From Maylandia zebra (taxonomy: Eukaryota > Chordata > Actinopteri > Cichliformes > Cichlidae), in NCBI RefSeq assembly GCF_041146795.1, contig NC_135183.1:15519840-15583839 (forward strand): a stretch of 64,000 nt of DNA, given 5' to 3'. Below the pieces are notes generated by a model, which saw nothing but the letters and a program-made list of their open reading frames with translations, was not told the origin of the DNA and did no database searches. A program made the position numbers and the translations under genes. Positions 13,301 through 33,829 of this stretch are shown here, in pieces; the first letter of the stretch is position 1, and every line of letters begins with the position of its first letter.

Positions 13301-16300
13301 TGTGTAAGTAAATACAAACAACAGTTTGGGCTGCATTTCTTGAAAGATTATATCTCACAAACTTAGTTTAGAGGTACCACAATGTCTGTACAGTATATAG
13401 CGAAGTCTGAACGTTTGAGCTATCAACTCAACTGAGTTGGATCAGGTGGGGGAGGATGCTGGACAGACCTGTCACACCCAAGCATATAGGCTGCACATGG
13501 GATGCCTGCCAGAAGCCCCAGTTCAGGAGATCTTAATATCCCAGTTCAACAGTTTCCAAGGGAGGGTGGGGACATTGAGTCAAAATGGACAATGTTCTGC
13601 ACCTCCATAGCTGATGCTGCTGCAGCAAGGAGCTGCGGCCGGTAGGTGGTTGGTGCCTGTCGTGGTGGTAATCTCAGAAGGGAGGCATCAAGCTGAAGGA
13701 AGAGTCCTACCAGCCTTGGTTAGCCAGGTGGTGGCCTCCGCCTCGCAATGGAGCCGTTCACAGCTGAGTGTGAAGTGGCGGGAATGAGAATCAGCACCTC
13801 CAGATCTGTGGCCATGGTCCTCAGCTGGAAAAGGGTGGAGCGTCCACTCTGGCTAAAGGACGAGTTGCTGCCCCAAATGGAAGAGTTTAGGTATCTTGGG
13901 GTCTTGTTCACAAATGAGCAGAGAGAAGAACAAAAGATTGGCAGATGGATTGGGGCCACAGCTGCAATCATCCTCAGAGTAGAGCTGCTACTCCTCCACA
14001 TCGAAAGGAGCCAGTCGAGGTGGTTTGGGCGTGTCCCACCGGGAGGAGGCCCCAGAGCAGACCCAGGACATGCGGTCTGGGGGTTCTCTGCTTAGGCCCC
14101 TGCCCCCGCGACCCAGCTGTGGATAAGTGGAAGAAAATGGATGGATGGCATAATTGGTTATATCAAATTGACGGCATTTTTTGAAAACAGTGTAATAATG
14201 TAACTTGATTGTCTAAAATGCAGAAAAAATGTTTTAAGAGCAAATATAACTTGGTGTTCTAAAGAATGGGCAGCGCGGTGATTAGTTCGATTCCGCCACC
14301 TGGCCAGGGCCTTTCTGTGTGGAGTTTGCATGGTCGTGTTGGCGTGGGTTCTCTTCAGGTACTCCGGACTATCCCACGACCAAAGACATGTGGTTAGGTC
14401 AATTGGTTATTCGAAAGTGCAAGTGGGTGTGAATCAGAGTGTAAATGGTTGCCTGTCTCATGTGTTGTGACAGACTGGCGACATGTCCAGGGTGTACCCT
14501 GCCTCTCTATGGTAGCTGGGATTATCTCCAGCCTCCCGCCGCCAACCTGAAAAGGATAAGCGGAAGAGAATGAATGAGTTCTAAAGAATATGATTGTTTC
14601 CTTGCAGAACGCAAGGAGAGATGAGTCCTCCGTCACAGATGGTGTGGTCAGTGAAGATGGTCACCTGCATCTTCAAGGTCATTGGATCTCCAACCCACAT
14701 CCACTGCCACTGTACGGGGATGTTGGGACAATGTTAAAGACTTTCTTCAGGCACTTATATTTGAATCACCTAAATCTATGACAGTCATTTTGAAAGTAAT
14801 GCCAGGACCTTCACATCCTTAAAGTATTACAAGCTTGTGTGTTTAAATGCACAACAAATGTGGTGTTAGAGCTACAGACTACACTGAACATTTGATAGAT
14901 AGACAGAAATTGAAACTAGGACTTTGTTTCATTATACGGTTATTAAAGCTTTAAATTGTGTAACAAATAAATATGAAATTTACATTTGGTAATATTTAAA
15001 ATAAAATTCAATAACACAGGCTACTATAGCGGCAGTATACTTGTTTGTTGTTCAGCAGAACAGTGTCCAGTATGTTGGCTGATATACTTTTTTGCGTTTG
15101 AAAATAAAAGTTGGGCTGATTTTAACTACATTACGAGAAGTGTTTTTAATTATACTGACAGTGTTTATATCTGAGTGTTGTTGAACTAGAAATCTCTTAA
15201 ACTCAAGGAATATAAAAAGCAATGTGATTTTAGTTGCATTCAGTTTGTATGTAGACAAATTAAAAATAGTAACTTACCACAATTTTTTTTTTTCAGAAGT
15301 TTTTTTTTTTTTTTAATATAATTGATCTTGAAATGTTTGTCATTGACCAAACATTTACTATTGTTCAGAAAATCCAAGATATTCTTAGTGCTGTGTACTC
15401 ACAATGAAGAAGCTGTCCTAAGTTGGTGATCTTAAGTACGCTTATTTCTTTTTTTGAGGCAACGAGCTTGCATATTTTTTTTTTAAAACTCTGTAAGAAC
15501 TAATTATGACCAATGTACTCATAATTAATAAGTTGCCCTAACTTGGTTATTTTAAATAAGCTTTTTGTATGTTTTTCTTTTCGTTATTTATTTATTTATT
15601 TATTTTAGGCAATAAGTTTGCATATTTGATTAAATTTTTTTAAGTTTTGTGAACTAATTAGATTTTACAGTCTATCCACTCCAATGTTGAAAAGATGGTG
15701 CAGAAAGCTGCATCTGGTCAGGGAAGAGTTGGACAGATTTGTAAAAAATGAAGTGGCTGCAGTGGACAGGTGCAAGGATATCGATGGTTACACCATGTGC
15801 AATACAGAGGATGTAGGTTGTGTCACAAGCTGGTCGATCAATTTGTTTCACTAACTCAACCACACAAGACATTTTGTAGAGGGTATAGGAGCTGTGGAAG
15901 CTAGCCTGTAAACAACTGTAATCTGCACATTTTGTTTAAAAGAAACAAAAGAAAACAAAAATACTCCTCCGTACTGTAACGCTCGCCCACATTTGTAACA
16001 AAAAATAGACCTGCAATAGAAACGTATTTAGAAGCATGCATGTGAGTAAAAAGTACGACAACATAAAGCCCACGCAGAGCCCAGTGTTTCAACAGAAAGC
16101 CTGGTAACACAACAGAAGCAGTGATGATAATGTCACATGTTAACGTTGGCTTGACGTCTGTCTACACTGTGCACTACAAAGGGCAAAGAGGAGACGACAC
16201 ATTGAGCTCAGCTGGAGTGAAAACTTTTTTCTAGCTGTAATGACCATTAAAACCTTCAGTGGGTAAAGCTGGCAGGAGCCCGTCATCAAAGAACCTGATC

Positions 16301-19300
16301 AACAAACTCCAATGTAAAGAAAAGCAAACCCTGTAGCTGCTCCATCCACGGCTCTTTGTTCTACACAGCAACAAATCTACAGTTAAGCTACAGACGTACG
16401 GCTACATTAAAATATGCAGATGAACTGTTCACTTAGTCTGATACCACGTTTAGATTAGGCTGCTGCAGGTGACCTGTAACACCTGAGTCTAAAGGGGGCC
16501 ATGAGGTGTACTAGACAGTATTTATTTGAAGCTTTTGTAACATTATTTTTCAGATTTAAAGTGAAATATTATAAAATATTGTGTTAATGAAATTGTTTTA
16601 ATATTTAAAAATATAAAATGAAAAGCTTTTTTCCCCCACAGACTGATAAAAATGTTGTGGATCATGAGCCACTGGCCTGGGGCTGTTACGTTGCACCAAA
16701 TGATTACTGACATTAATTATTAACATGTGCAGCATCATAACGTTGTGTTCAGCAGGACAAAATCTTCAGAATGTGCATATGCTCACTTTTCTTCACCGCT
16801 CCTACCACATGCTCCTTTAAAGGCTTAAAAACAAACTCACTCAATCATTTTGCACATGTAAACATGCAGACACACACCTGCACAAAGTCACATACTCATG
16901 AACACATACCTAATCTATGTCATCCAGCAGATACAACACTGTCAGAACCTTTTCCCACTGTTAACGTAAGAAAGCCTAACAGACAGTTTTATTTTATGTA
17001 TTATGTTGCATGTATACCTTATATCATTTGACATTACAGTACTTTAGATCATTTATCTATTTTTGCATTTAAGAAAATGTTTTCTTTAAAAAACTACATT
17101 ACTCCGGTTTCACTTATTTAGGGGTAAAGATTTCACCGAATCTAAAAGAAATGTATAGTCTGAACTACACCCCTTTGATTTAGACCATCAATCGCGATTT
17201 GGGTAGGTGGTGCAGCCTCCCTCTGTCTCTCTTAGGTCGTATTCACCTGGTCAAGATGAATATCCTCCCTCGCCTCTTGTATTTATTCCAGATGTTACCG
17301 CTTGCTCTGTCCAAAAAGGTTTTGTCAAAATTAAATGGTTCAATTATTTCTTTTATATGGCGAAAGAAAAGACCTAGGCTGAGATACAGTTTTCTGTGTT
17401 TGCCTGTTCAGAAAGGCGGTCTTGCCGCTCCCTCCTTCCCACAATACCTCTTGGCTGCACAGTTTAAATTTCTTACAGAATGGTTTATGGACGATCCGGA
17501 TTCCATTTACCTCAGCGCTGAGTCCACTTCTTTAAAGGGCATTCCGTTGCGGAACCTGCTATATATTTCCTCAGGTAAAGCCACAGTTCTAACACAAGAT
17601 AATATGGTGCTAAAGAATATGCTCATTATTTGGCGCAAAGTCAGGCGCCTGGAAGGATATTTTAATTGTTTCTCCCTACTTACTCCTATTCATGAAAACC
17701 CTGACTTCTTACCTGGTCTTCGGGCTGGTTTTGCGGACTGGTCTCAAAAAGGGATTAATCCAGTGGGTGATCTTGTTCATGAGAACTCTCTTCTTACTTT
17801 TAATCAACTGAAAAGCAAGTTTGGTCTGACCAATAAGGATTTTTTGAAGTACTTTCAGGTAAAGCACGATATTACTTCTAAATTGAAGGATTTTAATGGA
17901 GGGTTTGGTCTTTCTCCCACAGAATCACTCATGGTAAAAACTACCCAACTAAAATGTATCACTAAAAAGATTTATAACATTCTCTCTGATCTTAGAATAG
18001 ATAACTCTAACAAAATCAAGGGCCAATGGGAATCAGACGTAGGCGTTATAGATGCTGAGGCTTGGGATGAGTTGTGTTGTCGTCCTTTCAAAGCCTTGGC
18101 ATCTAATTCTATTTGGGAGAGGCAGTTTAAACTTATAAATAGGCTTTATATTACACCTGAGAAGAGACACATAATGTTTCCAGCTTTGCCTAATCTCTGT
18201 AACAAATGTCAGTCTGCTGTTGGTTCCTTTTTTCATTGTCTGTGGAGCTGTGCTGTTATTCTACAGTTTTGGAGATCATAGATAAGCTATGTGTTATATT
18301 TAATTGCCGACTGCATCTGGGTCCAAGGACTTGCTTGTTAGGACTAAATGATGAGCTACCTGCCGGCTTTCGCAGCAAAGATCTCCTTCACATACTGCTA
18401 CACTACGCTCGAAAGTGCATTATGGTACTGTGGTGGTGGTCAGAGGGCACGGTGGCGCCAGTGTTCGGCAGCCTCGCCTCTGTCAGTGCGCCCCAGGGTG
18501 GCTGTGGCTACAATGTAGCTTGCCATCACCAGTGTGTGAATGGGTGGATGACTGGATATGTAAAGCGCTTTGGGGTCCTTAGGGACTAGTAAAGCGCTAT
18601 ATAAATACAGGCCATTTACCATTTACTGTGGATTTCTGATAAGGCTCCATCTATCAACCATTGGCTAGTCTGTGATAAGTATTGTGCCAATGGAAGCCTT
18701 CTCTACGGCACTTAAGGACAAACCTTTCCTTTTCTACCGGGACCCTTTTTTGGCCTATCTGGACACTCCTTCTGCTCAGAGGTTGAAATCGGGCTTACGG
18801 GATTTAGCCTGGCAACAAAGGGACGATTGTTAACCTTTTTCATTGTTTATTACTATTGCTGTTGGCTTTTTCTTTCTGCCTCCCACGTCCTGCCATACAT
18901 GTAGATGCATCTTTGTCCTGTGTATGTATATGATGGTGACTGCTGTTTTCCTGCTTTGCAATTAAAAGTTCAATTAAAAAAAACAAACAAAAAAACAAAA
19001 AAACAAAACTACATTAGTTTTTTGACAGATGTCGTATTTAGTTAAACTTTAAGTCAATGCAATTTATATTTACCTTTTTCTCATTTTTGCTCAATTTTCT
19101 CTTTCTAAACTAAATAATCTTTCCTAAAAAATTTTCTGAAACCATAAAGTGAGTTATGCTGAGATCACACTTGGTCATTAGGTCATCTCATTTAATCATG
19201 TGCTCTTCCTGCATTCATAAAAGTGGGCCAGCATGTCTGAGAATATGTTTTGTTTCAGGAGCTGAAGGAGAAGAAACAGACTGAAGAGACAGAGAATGGA

Positions 19301-21271
19301 GAAGACTCTGCTGCCAATGGCAAAAATGTAAGAACAGCTCCTGTTAACGCCTCTCGCACCTTTTAGGACGTGGATAGTCCTTGTGTGTTACTGGTGACCA
19401 ACATAAATCTGTCTCACCGTGTCAGGAAAAGGAAAATGGTGAGGAAGACAATGAGGTAGAGGAGGATGAGGAGGATGTGGGCGACGAAGAGGAGGAGGAT
19501 AGAGAAGGTAGGTTTTTTTTATGCCATGCTGAGCAAAGAGGTGATGAAACAGAACAACAACAAAACATGTCAATCAATATAATGCAGAGGTGAGAGGAAA
19601 AAGCAGACGTGGCGTTGTTTTTAGTGTTGGGGTCATTTTAGGAGTTTGGATTTTTGTAACACCTCCCAACATTTTTGAATGTTTTTGAGCTCAACAAACA
19701 TCAGCAAACACAGATGCTTGTGTGCAGCTTGTCTCACAGTGTGTTGCTAGCTAAAGGTTCAGCTGCTGTATTACACAGGGAGAGAAAAGAAAGAGAGCTA
19801 ACTTCACTCCGAGATGGAGAAAGATATGAAAGAGGAAAGGTTAGATTTAAAGGTAAGGACTGCTCAGTGGTGTTTGATAAACTGGAAATTTTCAGTCCTC
19901 ATGTTTGTAAATCAGATATTGGGTCTGTAATTTACTGGTCAACCACGTCCCTACCCTCACCCACAGTCACAAGCTGTAGTGACCAAAAGAATGAGATCAC
20001 AGATCCAAATGGGGGAAATGAATCCTCACCCTATCTCTCTTAGAGATAGGGTGAGGATTCAACATTCAACCTTTTCTGTGTCACACAAAGACACGATGGT
20101 TGGAACCAAAGATCTCAAATTTGGACTCATCAGACCAAAGCAGAGATTTCCACTGGTGTAATGGCCATTCCTTCTTGTTTTTGGCCCAAACAGATCTCTT
20201 CTGCTTGTTGCTTTTCCTGAGTGGTGGTTTTGTAGCAGCTATTTGGCCATAAAGGCCTGATACCTGCAGTCTCTCTATCTGGGCTCTAATCTGAGGTGCT
20301 TGCAATTTCTGAGGCTGGTGACTCAGAAATATATACCCTCAGCAGCAGAGGTGACTCTTGGTCTTCCTTTCCTGGGGAGGTTCTCGTGTAAGCCAGTTTA
20401 GTCATAGTGCTTGATAGTTTTACGGCTGCACTTGGGGACAGATTCAAAGTTTTAGCAATTTTCCAGATTGACTGACCTTTACTTCTTAAAGCAACGATGG
20501 ACTGTTGTTTCTCTGTACTTAGCGGATTGGTTCATGCCATAATATGAAGTAGTCAAATAGTGCTCTCAGCTGTGTAGCAAGCTAACTTCTGCACAACACA
20601 ACTGATGGTCCCAACCCCATTAAGGGGGCAAGAAATTCCACAAATGAACCCTGACAAGGCACAGCTGTGAGGTGAAAACCATTTCAGGTGACTACATCGT
20701 GAAGCTTATTGAGAGAAGGCCAAGGGTTTGCTACATATCTAAATTATGAATCATACACACGATGGATAACTACACATAAGACCAATTATTCATGTAAGTA
20801 GATAGAAATTTGTCTGCATTATTTGCATCTGCATCTGCATCTGTTTAGAAGTCACAGCAGTCACAGTGTGATCCAGGTGGGGTGAAAAATACTGAACTGA
20901 AGCCTCGATTTGTTCTACTGTTTCATTCTAACAAGCTTTATCTTTTTGTATTCAGGTGACGAGGAGGACGATGAAGAAGATGACATTGATGGACCGAGGG
21001 GGAAGAGAGCAGCTGATGACGATGACGATGACGATGTGAGGATGTGTCCAGCTTACAGGAGCAGCTTTTTATGCTAAAAACAGCAAGAACAGTTAGGGTT
21101 ACAGCAGATCAGTCACACTGAAGGGCTTCAGTGTTATTTATCCTGAACCCAGATTTGATACTCAAAATATCATATATTTGAAACTTTAGCTCAGTTTTCT
21201 GTATAGTTTCAAATTATAAAAACCCTACAGATTTACAGTGCATAATCCAACAGTTATCTAAGATTCCTTTA

Positions 21272-21306
<35 letters not shown>

Positions 21307-21580
21307 TAATAAAAACATAAAACAATGTCCTGTTTAACACGTATCTGGATGGATGTTATCTTTACCTGAAACGTTTTTTAGTGAGGGATAGAAAAGTTCA
21401 GAGCACGTCTTTGAAATATGTTTTGTTAACCTGCTGGCAAACATTCATTTTTACTTGTGAAAAGGGGGATAACAAAACATCAATAGCGGTGTTGTATTTT
21501 TGTGCAGCATCACCTCTAACCTCGATCTTCTCGGTTTTCAGGATGAGGTTGAAAGCAAGAAGCAGAAGACAGATCAGTAG
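7399..21580 (+). CDS. ptma: prothymosin alpha, five coding exons
   Basis: Coding exons are 7399-7443, 19259-19327, 19426-19507, 20956-21035 and 21542-21580. All introns are GT-AG and the exons join in frame to 315 bases, 104 residues. The N-terminus begins MADSQVESSGELSTK and continues ELKEKKQT, close to the known prothymosin start. Residues 39-93 are almost entirely Glu and Asp, with a GKRAAD motif near residue 81 and the basic nuclear-localisation motif KKQKT at 98-102, six codon positions before the stop. The family is a small, intrinsically disordered nuclear protein that binds histones (including H1) and is linked to chromatin decondensation, proliferation and apoptosome control. Human prothymosin is slightly longer (about 110 residues); the final acidic residues are shortened here. 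Intron 1 is unusually long (11.8 kb) because of inserted retrotransposons. Teleosts often carry two ptma copies and I cannot tell which this is. Confidence 0.96.
7400..8705. promoter_or_regulatory. CpG-rich patch across ptma exon 1 and the start of intron 1
   Basis: CpG dinucleotides are frequent from the promoter to about 8.7 kb (for example around 7900-8050, 8330-8460 and 8530-8660), then drop sharply in the AT-rich intron. Open frames here have no recognisable protein. It is best read as the CpG island of the ptma promoter, possibly with intronic regulatory DNA. Confidence 0.6.
8706..10431. other. ptma intron 1 segment without recognised features
   Basis: AT-rich intronic DNA with short open frames on both strands and no known domain. 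A poly(A) tract near 9763 may mark an old retroposon end. Confidence 0.4.
10432..12030 (+). mobile_element. 5'-truncated L2-type LINE with long reverse-transcriptase ORF
   Basis: An uninterrupted frame at 10449-11771 (440 codons) encodes the reverse transcriptase and C-terminal part of a CR1/L2-superfamily LINE. Motifs include NNYRPISNLPFLSKIIEK at the start, LDLSAAFDTVDH near residue 80, GVPQGSILGPLLF, the catalytic YADD at residues 165-168, and the C-terminal SVPRVRTRHGEAAFSFYAP block. The endonuclease and the 5' half are missing, as expected for incomplete target-primed reverse transcription. The 3' end is the typical tail ending caaataaacttgccttgcct near 12030. It lies in ptma intron 1 in the sense orientation. 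The intact frame suggests recent insertion. It cannot move on its own. Confidence 0.93.
12190..12560 (+). mobile_element. LINE/SINE 3' tail fragment
   Basis: The stretch ends in catttcgttgccctgtacc followed by caatgacaataaagttgaat and a ttctattct repeat. I recognise this ending as that of a dispersed teleost retroposon tail. No coding frame is kept. The upstream boundary is approximate. Confidence 0.5.
13430..14150 (+). mobile_element. Rex3 (RTE clade) LINE relic, internally deleted
   Basis: The left part (13430-13735) resembles the region of Rex3 upstream of the reverse transcriptase (gtggttggtgcctgtcgtgg). From 13748 a frame reads the downstream part: AGMRISTSRSVAMVLSWKRV, then EFRYLGVLFT, then VELLLLHIERSQSRWFGR and a PGGGPRADPG block. 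The central reverse transcriptase and its catalytic residues have been deleted, so two distant parts of the element are directly joined. The 3' end is the characteristic ggataagtggaagaaaatgg plus gatgg repeat. It is within ptma intron 1. Confidence 0.85.
14268..14580 (+). repeat. teleost dispersed repeat with Rex3-like tail
   Basis: The sequence has the blocks gtgtggagtttgcatggtc, gcgtgggttctcttc, gactggcgacatgtccaggg and a ggataagcggaagagaatg tail. These are shared, in the same order, with the other members of this family in the window near 34.3, 40.8, 43.1, 49.1, 53.1 and 54.0 kb. It looks like a retroposon using a Rex3-like 3' end. No protein is encoded. Confidence 0.75.
14590..16139. other. 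ptma intron 1 segment without recognised features
   Basis: AT-rich, with T runs at 15280-15315. Two partly similar blocks occur at 15400-15470 and 15505-15570 (ccta..ttggt.at.tta.gta.gctt), a degenerate local duplication. No coding signal. Confidence 0.4.
16140..16570 (+). repeat. unnamed dispersed repeat B, copy 1
   Basis: This segment matches 36870-37125 block by block: ccattaaaacctt, ctggcagg / ctagcagg, tccatcc/cat ggct, tttgtt.tacaca.caacaaat, aaaatatgc.gatgaactgt and aagcttttgtaacattattt. Both copies have the same orientation. I do not recognise the family. Confidence 0.6.
16765..16985 (+). repeat. unnamed dispersed repeat C, copy 1
   Basis: The segment starts ttcagaatgtgcatatgctc, followed by acttttcttcac, and resembles 29815-29940, which shares the blocks tatgctcacttttcttcac and cttaaagg-ct. 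The family was not identified and its edges are approximate. Confidence 0.5.
17090..19016 (+). mobile_element. 5'-truncated L1-type LINE with 12-bp target-site duplication
   Basis: The element carries the C-terminal part of an L1-clade ORF2. The frame at 17199-18281 includes LPLSLLGRIHLVKMNILPRL, ISFIWRKKRPR and a CNKCQSAVGSFFHCLWSC zinc-knuckle-like end. Upstream codons (FTYLGVKIS) extend the match to about 17105 but contain a TAG near 17180. A frameshift occurs near 18240-18280, after which the frame continues (DKLCVIFN, LLHYARKCIMVLW). A SINE interrupts the ORF at 18434-18623, and the same ORF resumes as ISDKAPSINHW. It ends in an A-rich tail near 18975-19004. The 12-bp sequence aaaactacatta flanks it at 17090-17101 and 19005-19016. 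It lies in ptma intron 1. Confidence 0.92.
18434..18631 (+). mobile_element. SINE nested inside the L1 ORF2, with 8-bp duplication
   Basis: The SINE runs from a gcacggtggcgcc-like head to gtaaagcgctttgggg, then agcgctatataaatacaggc and the catttaccatt tail. It is flanked by direct repeats tactgtgg at 18426-18433 and 18624-18631. Removing it with one duplication rejoins the L1 reading frame (VLW then ISDKAPS), so it inserted after the L1. The tail type resembles AFC-type cichlid SINEs. Confidence 0.88.
19715..19900 (+). repeat. unnamed dispersed repeat A, copy 2
   Basis: This copy shares cagctgctgtatt, agggagagaaaa, gatggagaaagatatgaaag and ggtaaggactgctca with copies near 1560-1700 and 38685-38850. 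The family was not identified. Confidence 0.5.
19940..20060 (+). mobile_element. Rex3 C-terminal fragment ending in a palindrome
   Basis: The frame reads MTKRMRSQIQMGEMN followed by SLRDRVRI, which is the Rex3 block just before the HIERSQ motif. About 30 bases of the usual element between GEMN and SLRDR are replaced by an inverted copy of the following sequence. The Rex3 match stops at 20060, where a Tc1 relic starts. Confidence 0.75.
20020..20060. repeat. perfect 19-bp inverted repeat, 3-base loop
   Basis: The arm gaatcctcaccctatctct (20020-20038) is exactly complementary to agagatagggtgaggattc (20042-20060), separated by ctt. Confidence 0.97.
20061..20760 (-). mobile_element. Tc1-like transposase relic
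   Basis: On the minus strand, from 20540 leftward, the sequence reads as a decayed Tc1 transposase. The N-terminal helix-turn-helix region starts with a MNQS-like block. A middle region follows, and then KEWPLHQWKSLLWSDESKFE plus IFGSNHRVFV, which contains the first catalytic Asp (WSDES). Frameshifts and stops break it, and the match ends at about 20061, so the second half of the catalytic domain is missing. It lies within ptma intron 3. Confidence 0.85.
21271..21312. repeat. (AAT)n microsatellite
   Basis: About a dozen aat units with one interruption (aatgat), in ptma intron 4. Confidence 0.95.
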
Positions 21581-22135
21581 TGTCTGCAGCGCCCACTCTG
21601 CACGGAGGACGACACTGTTGAAAGACAGCCAGCAAACCTTCTACACCTCAGTCCTCCTTTCGTAACAAAAATGTGTTTAAAAAGAAAATTTGTTTGTATT
21701 TTTATTTACATTTTATATTTTTGTAAATATTGTAAGGAGTTTGGCCATTTTGCAAAAGTGGGTATACAGTGGTGCTCTGAAGACTTTTAGATCCACGTTC
21801 AACATCAACCATCCATACTCGGTCTCGACCAACAACCAGCCTGTCATTCCAACAGCGCACACACACACGTACTACAACTACCTTTTTTCTGTTTTTCTAA
21901 GACGTATAGGATGCTAGAAGTTGTGTGTTGACCTGTAGTTGCATGGGAGTGTTAAAATAACTCGGCTCTTCTCCCAGTGCTGGGGATATATTAGTGGTAG
22001 TTACTATGAGATTCCAAAGTCGTAGTTTCTCTTGTCCATGTGTCTCTATCTGTGTGTCTGTCATGGCCAGATTATCATTTTTTTAAAATGTCTGTGCAAT
22101 TTGGTTGAATAATAAATTCATTTGATTTTGCTTTT
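21581..22135 (+). other. ptma: ptma 3' UTR with poly(A) signal
   Basis: About 550 bases follow the TAG stop and contain an AATAAA at 22111-22116, the last strong signal before repeat-derived DNA begins. The cleavage site near 22135 is inferred. A long, T-rich 3' UTR is usual for this gene. Confidence 0.75.
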
Positions 22136-22379
22136 AGATTTGGACTGATTCTGCTTTAATTAAAAAAGAAGTTTGGACAACCAGGAAGTCGCAAAACACT
22201 CCTTCTGGTTGTGCTCATGACATGAAAGCTGGTATATTAAGTGTTATTATTTTGGTAGTTTATTAATAAGCCAGGCTGCTGAGCATTTAAAAAAATATCA
22301 GAGTAGCTAGCCTCAAAAGTCAGGAAACACACCTCCAGGACATCCATCCTTCACTGCTGACCAACACATGACCCCAATG

Positions 22380-22610
22380 GTCCTGCAGAAGAAGGGTGGC
22401 TGAGCCTCAAAGTAGAGCTGCTGCTCCTCCACACTGAAACAAACCAGTTGAGGTGTTCAGGATATCTGACAAGGATGCTTCCCTGGTTGAAGCCCCAGAG
22501 CACTTGGCTGGTCTGAGAACATCTTGGTGTCCCCCCAAATCTTGGAGGAGGTGGCTGGGGAGATGGAATCTATCCCACTATGGATGGCGCAGCTCTCATT
22601 CCTAGAAATC
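22380..22610 (+). mobile_element. Rex3 3'-end fragment
   Basis: Blocks caaagtagagctgctgctcc, ttgaggtgttcaggatatct and gaggaggtggctggggag match the C-terminal coding part of Rex3 (the VELLLLH region and downstream). It has no open frame of note. It lies between the ptma and lrrc40 3' ends. Confidence 0.75.
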
Positions 22611-22619
22611 TGAACAAAT

Positions 22620-23400
22620 GTATCAAATTCCCCAAAACATGACTATCCAGAGCTGGGACCAGGAAGTAGAGTTGCAGTCTAACACGCCTCTCTGCAGATT
22701 CTCGTTTTCTGTCATCCTCCACAAACTGCATCCCCATAGAGACTCTCTGCTCTCAGACCATCAAAATCAATGATTTACTAGAAGCTCTGTTTTAGCACTA
22801 TGATCATTTTAAACATGAGGCTGGATGTTAAGACCTTTTATCCCCAATCAGATGTGATGTCAGGGGGACTTGATCTCTCTCTGTCCCACCTTTCTCGACA
22901 GTGTTGTCAGCCTCCTAGTAGACAAACCTATCTTATCATTTTCAAAATTCTGACCACCTTCTTATCATATTCACAAGATTTTCAGAACACTTGGCTTCTA
23001 ACCTTGACCTTGACCAAGGTCTCTATGGAATCAATCGAAAGTCTTTCTCAAGTTATTGTGTTCAACATTACACGCGGGCCTGGCAGGGTGACAACAATAC
23101 CTATCAGTCTTTTACAGCTGAAGGGTAAAAATTACTATATTGGACATATCAGCTATGTTTTTATAAATGAATTTACACTGAAAGGTGTTTTCTGTTATGT
23201 AACTGTGATTAATGAGGGAAAAAGAACTGATCTGACAACATGACCGAAAAGTGGACCTAAAACCTTTCAAATGGACTGTAGTGTGTATAGACGTTCTATA
23301 AACTCTATGCAGCGCTCAGATAAACAGCACTTTTTAGTTTTCATACTTTTAGTGGGCTATTAGCTGTACTTAGTATGTTATGAAATTCACACCAGTCACA
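22620..23400. other. intergenic stretch between convergent genes
   Basis: An open frame at 22800-23243 has no recognisable domain. Part of it (accttgaccttgaccaaggt) is low-complexity and looks repeat-derived. I see no exon signals supporting a gene here. Confidence 0.4.
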
Positions 23401-23414
23401 ATTAGCCAAACAAC

Positions 23415-23420
23415 TTTATT
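23415..23420 (-). terminator. lrrc40: lrrc40 poly(A) signal AATAAA
   Basis: AATAAA on the minus strand, 221 bases downstream of the lrrc40 stop codon. Confidence 0.75.
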
Positions 23421-23640
23421 TGGAGAAGTGCTGCCCGCAGAATAGCGAACAATATAAATCCTATTCTGACTCGCATCCATGGAAAAAAGAAAAACAGATC
23501 AATGGTTTAATTTTATTACCCTTAACATCTTCAAAAAGCAGTCTGCACCATTTTTCATAGATGTGTGAAAAAATGTAAAAAGATTGCATTTAAACGTCTT
23601 GATCACGGTGGTGGTGCTCTCCTCCAAACATGGTCACATA

Positions 23641-33420
<9,780 letters not shown>

Positions 33421-33829
33421 ACACTTTGTCTTCTAATCAATCGATTTATGCGGCATAAGAAATAAAATATCCTTTAAACACGAACAAGTGACATTTAAAA
33501 CTTAAAAATCTACGACTCAAACTCTGGCTTGATGTGGTCTTGGAAGTATTTCGCACACTCAGGTTACACACGCTGTCATATCAAAGGGTTCAACAGGGGG
33601 CGCTAAATGTTCAGGAGTTCAGCTCCAGCTGCAGTTATATTGCATCAAAGCCTCAGTGACAGACATACAGGGATCGTGAGCTTACATACCCGTGGACACA
33701 GATGTCTGATGGATACTAGCCAGCTAGATTTCAATAGAAAGGCTTAAAAAATTATGATTATTATATTGATTATGACATAGCATTTAAGGTTACCACAGTA
33801 AAAAGGTCCTGAGTAGTGATTAGTAGTGA

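Noticed and set aside
22800..23243. 147-codon frame between ptma and lrrc40
   Set aside because: No domain, no splice or poly(A) context, and part of it looks repeat-derived.
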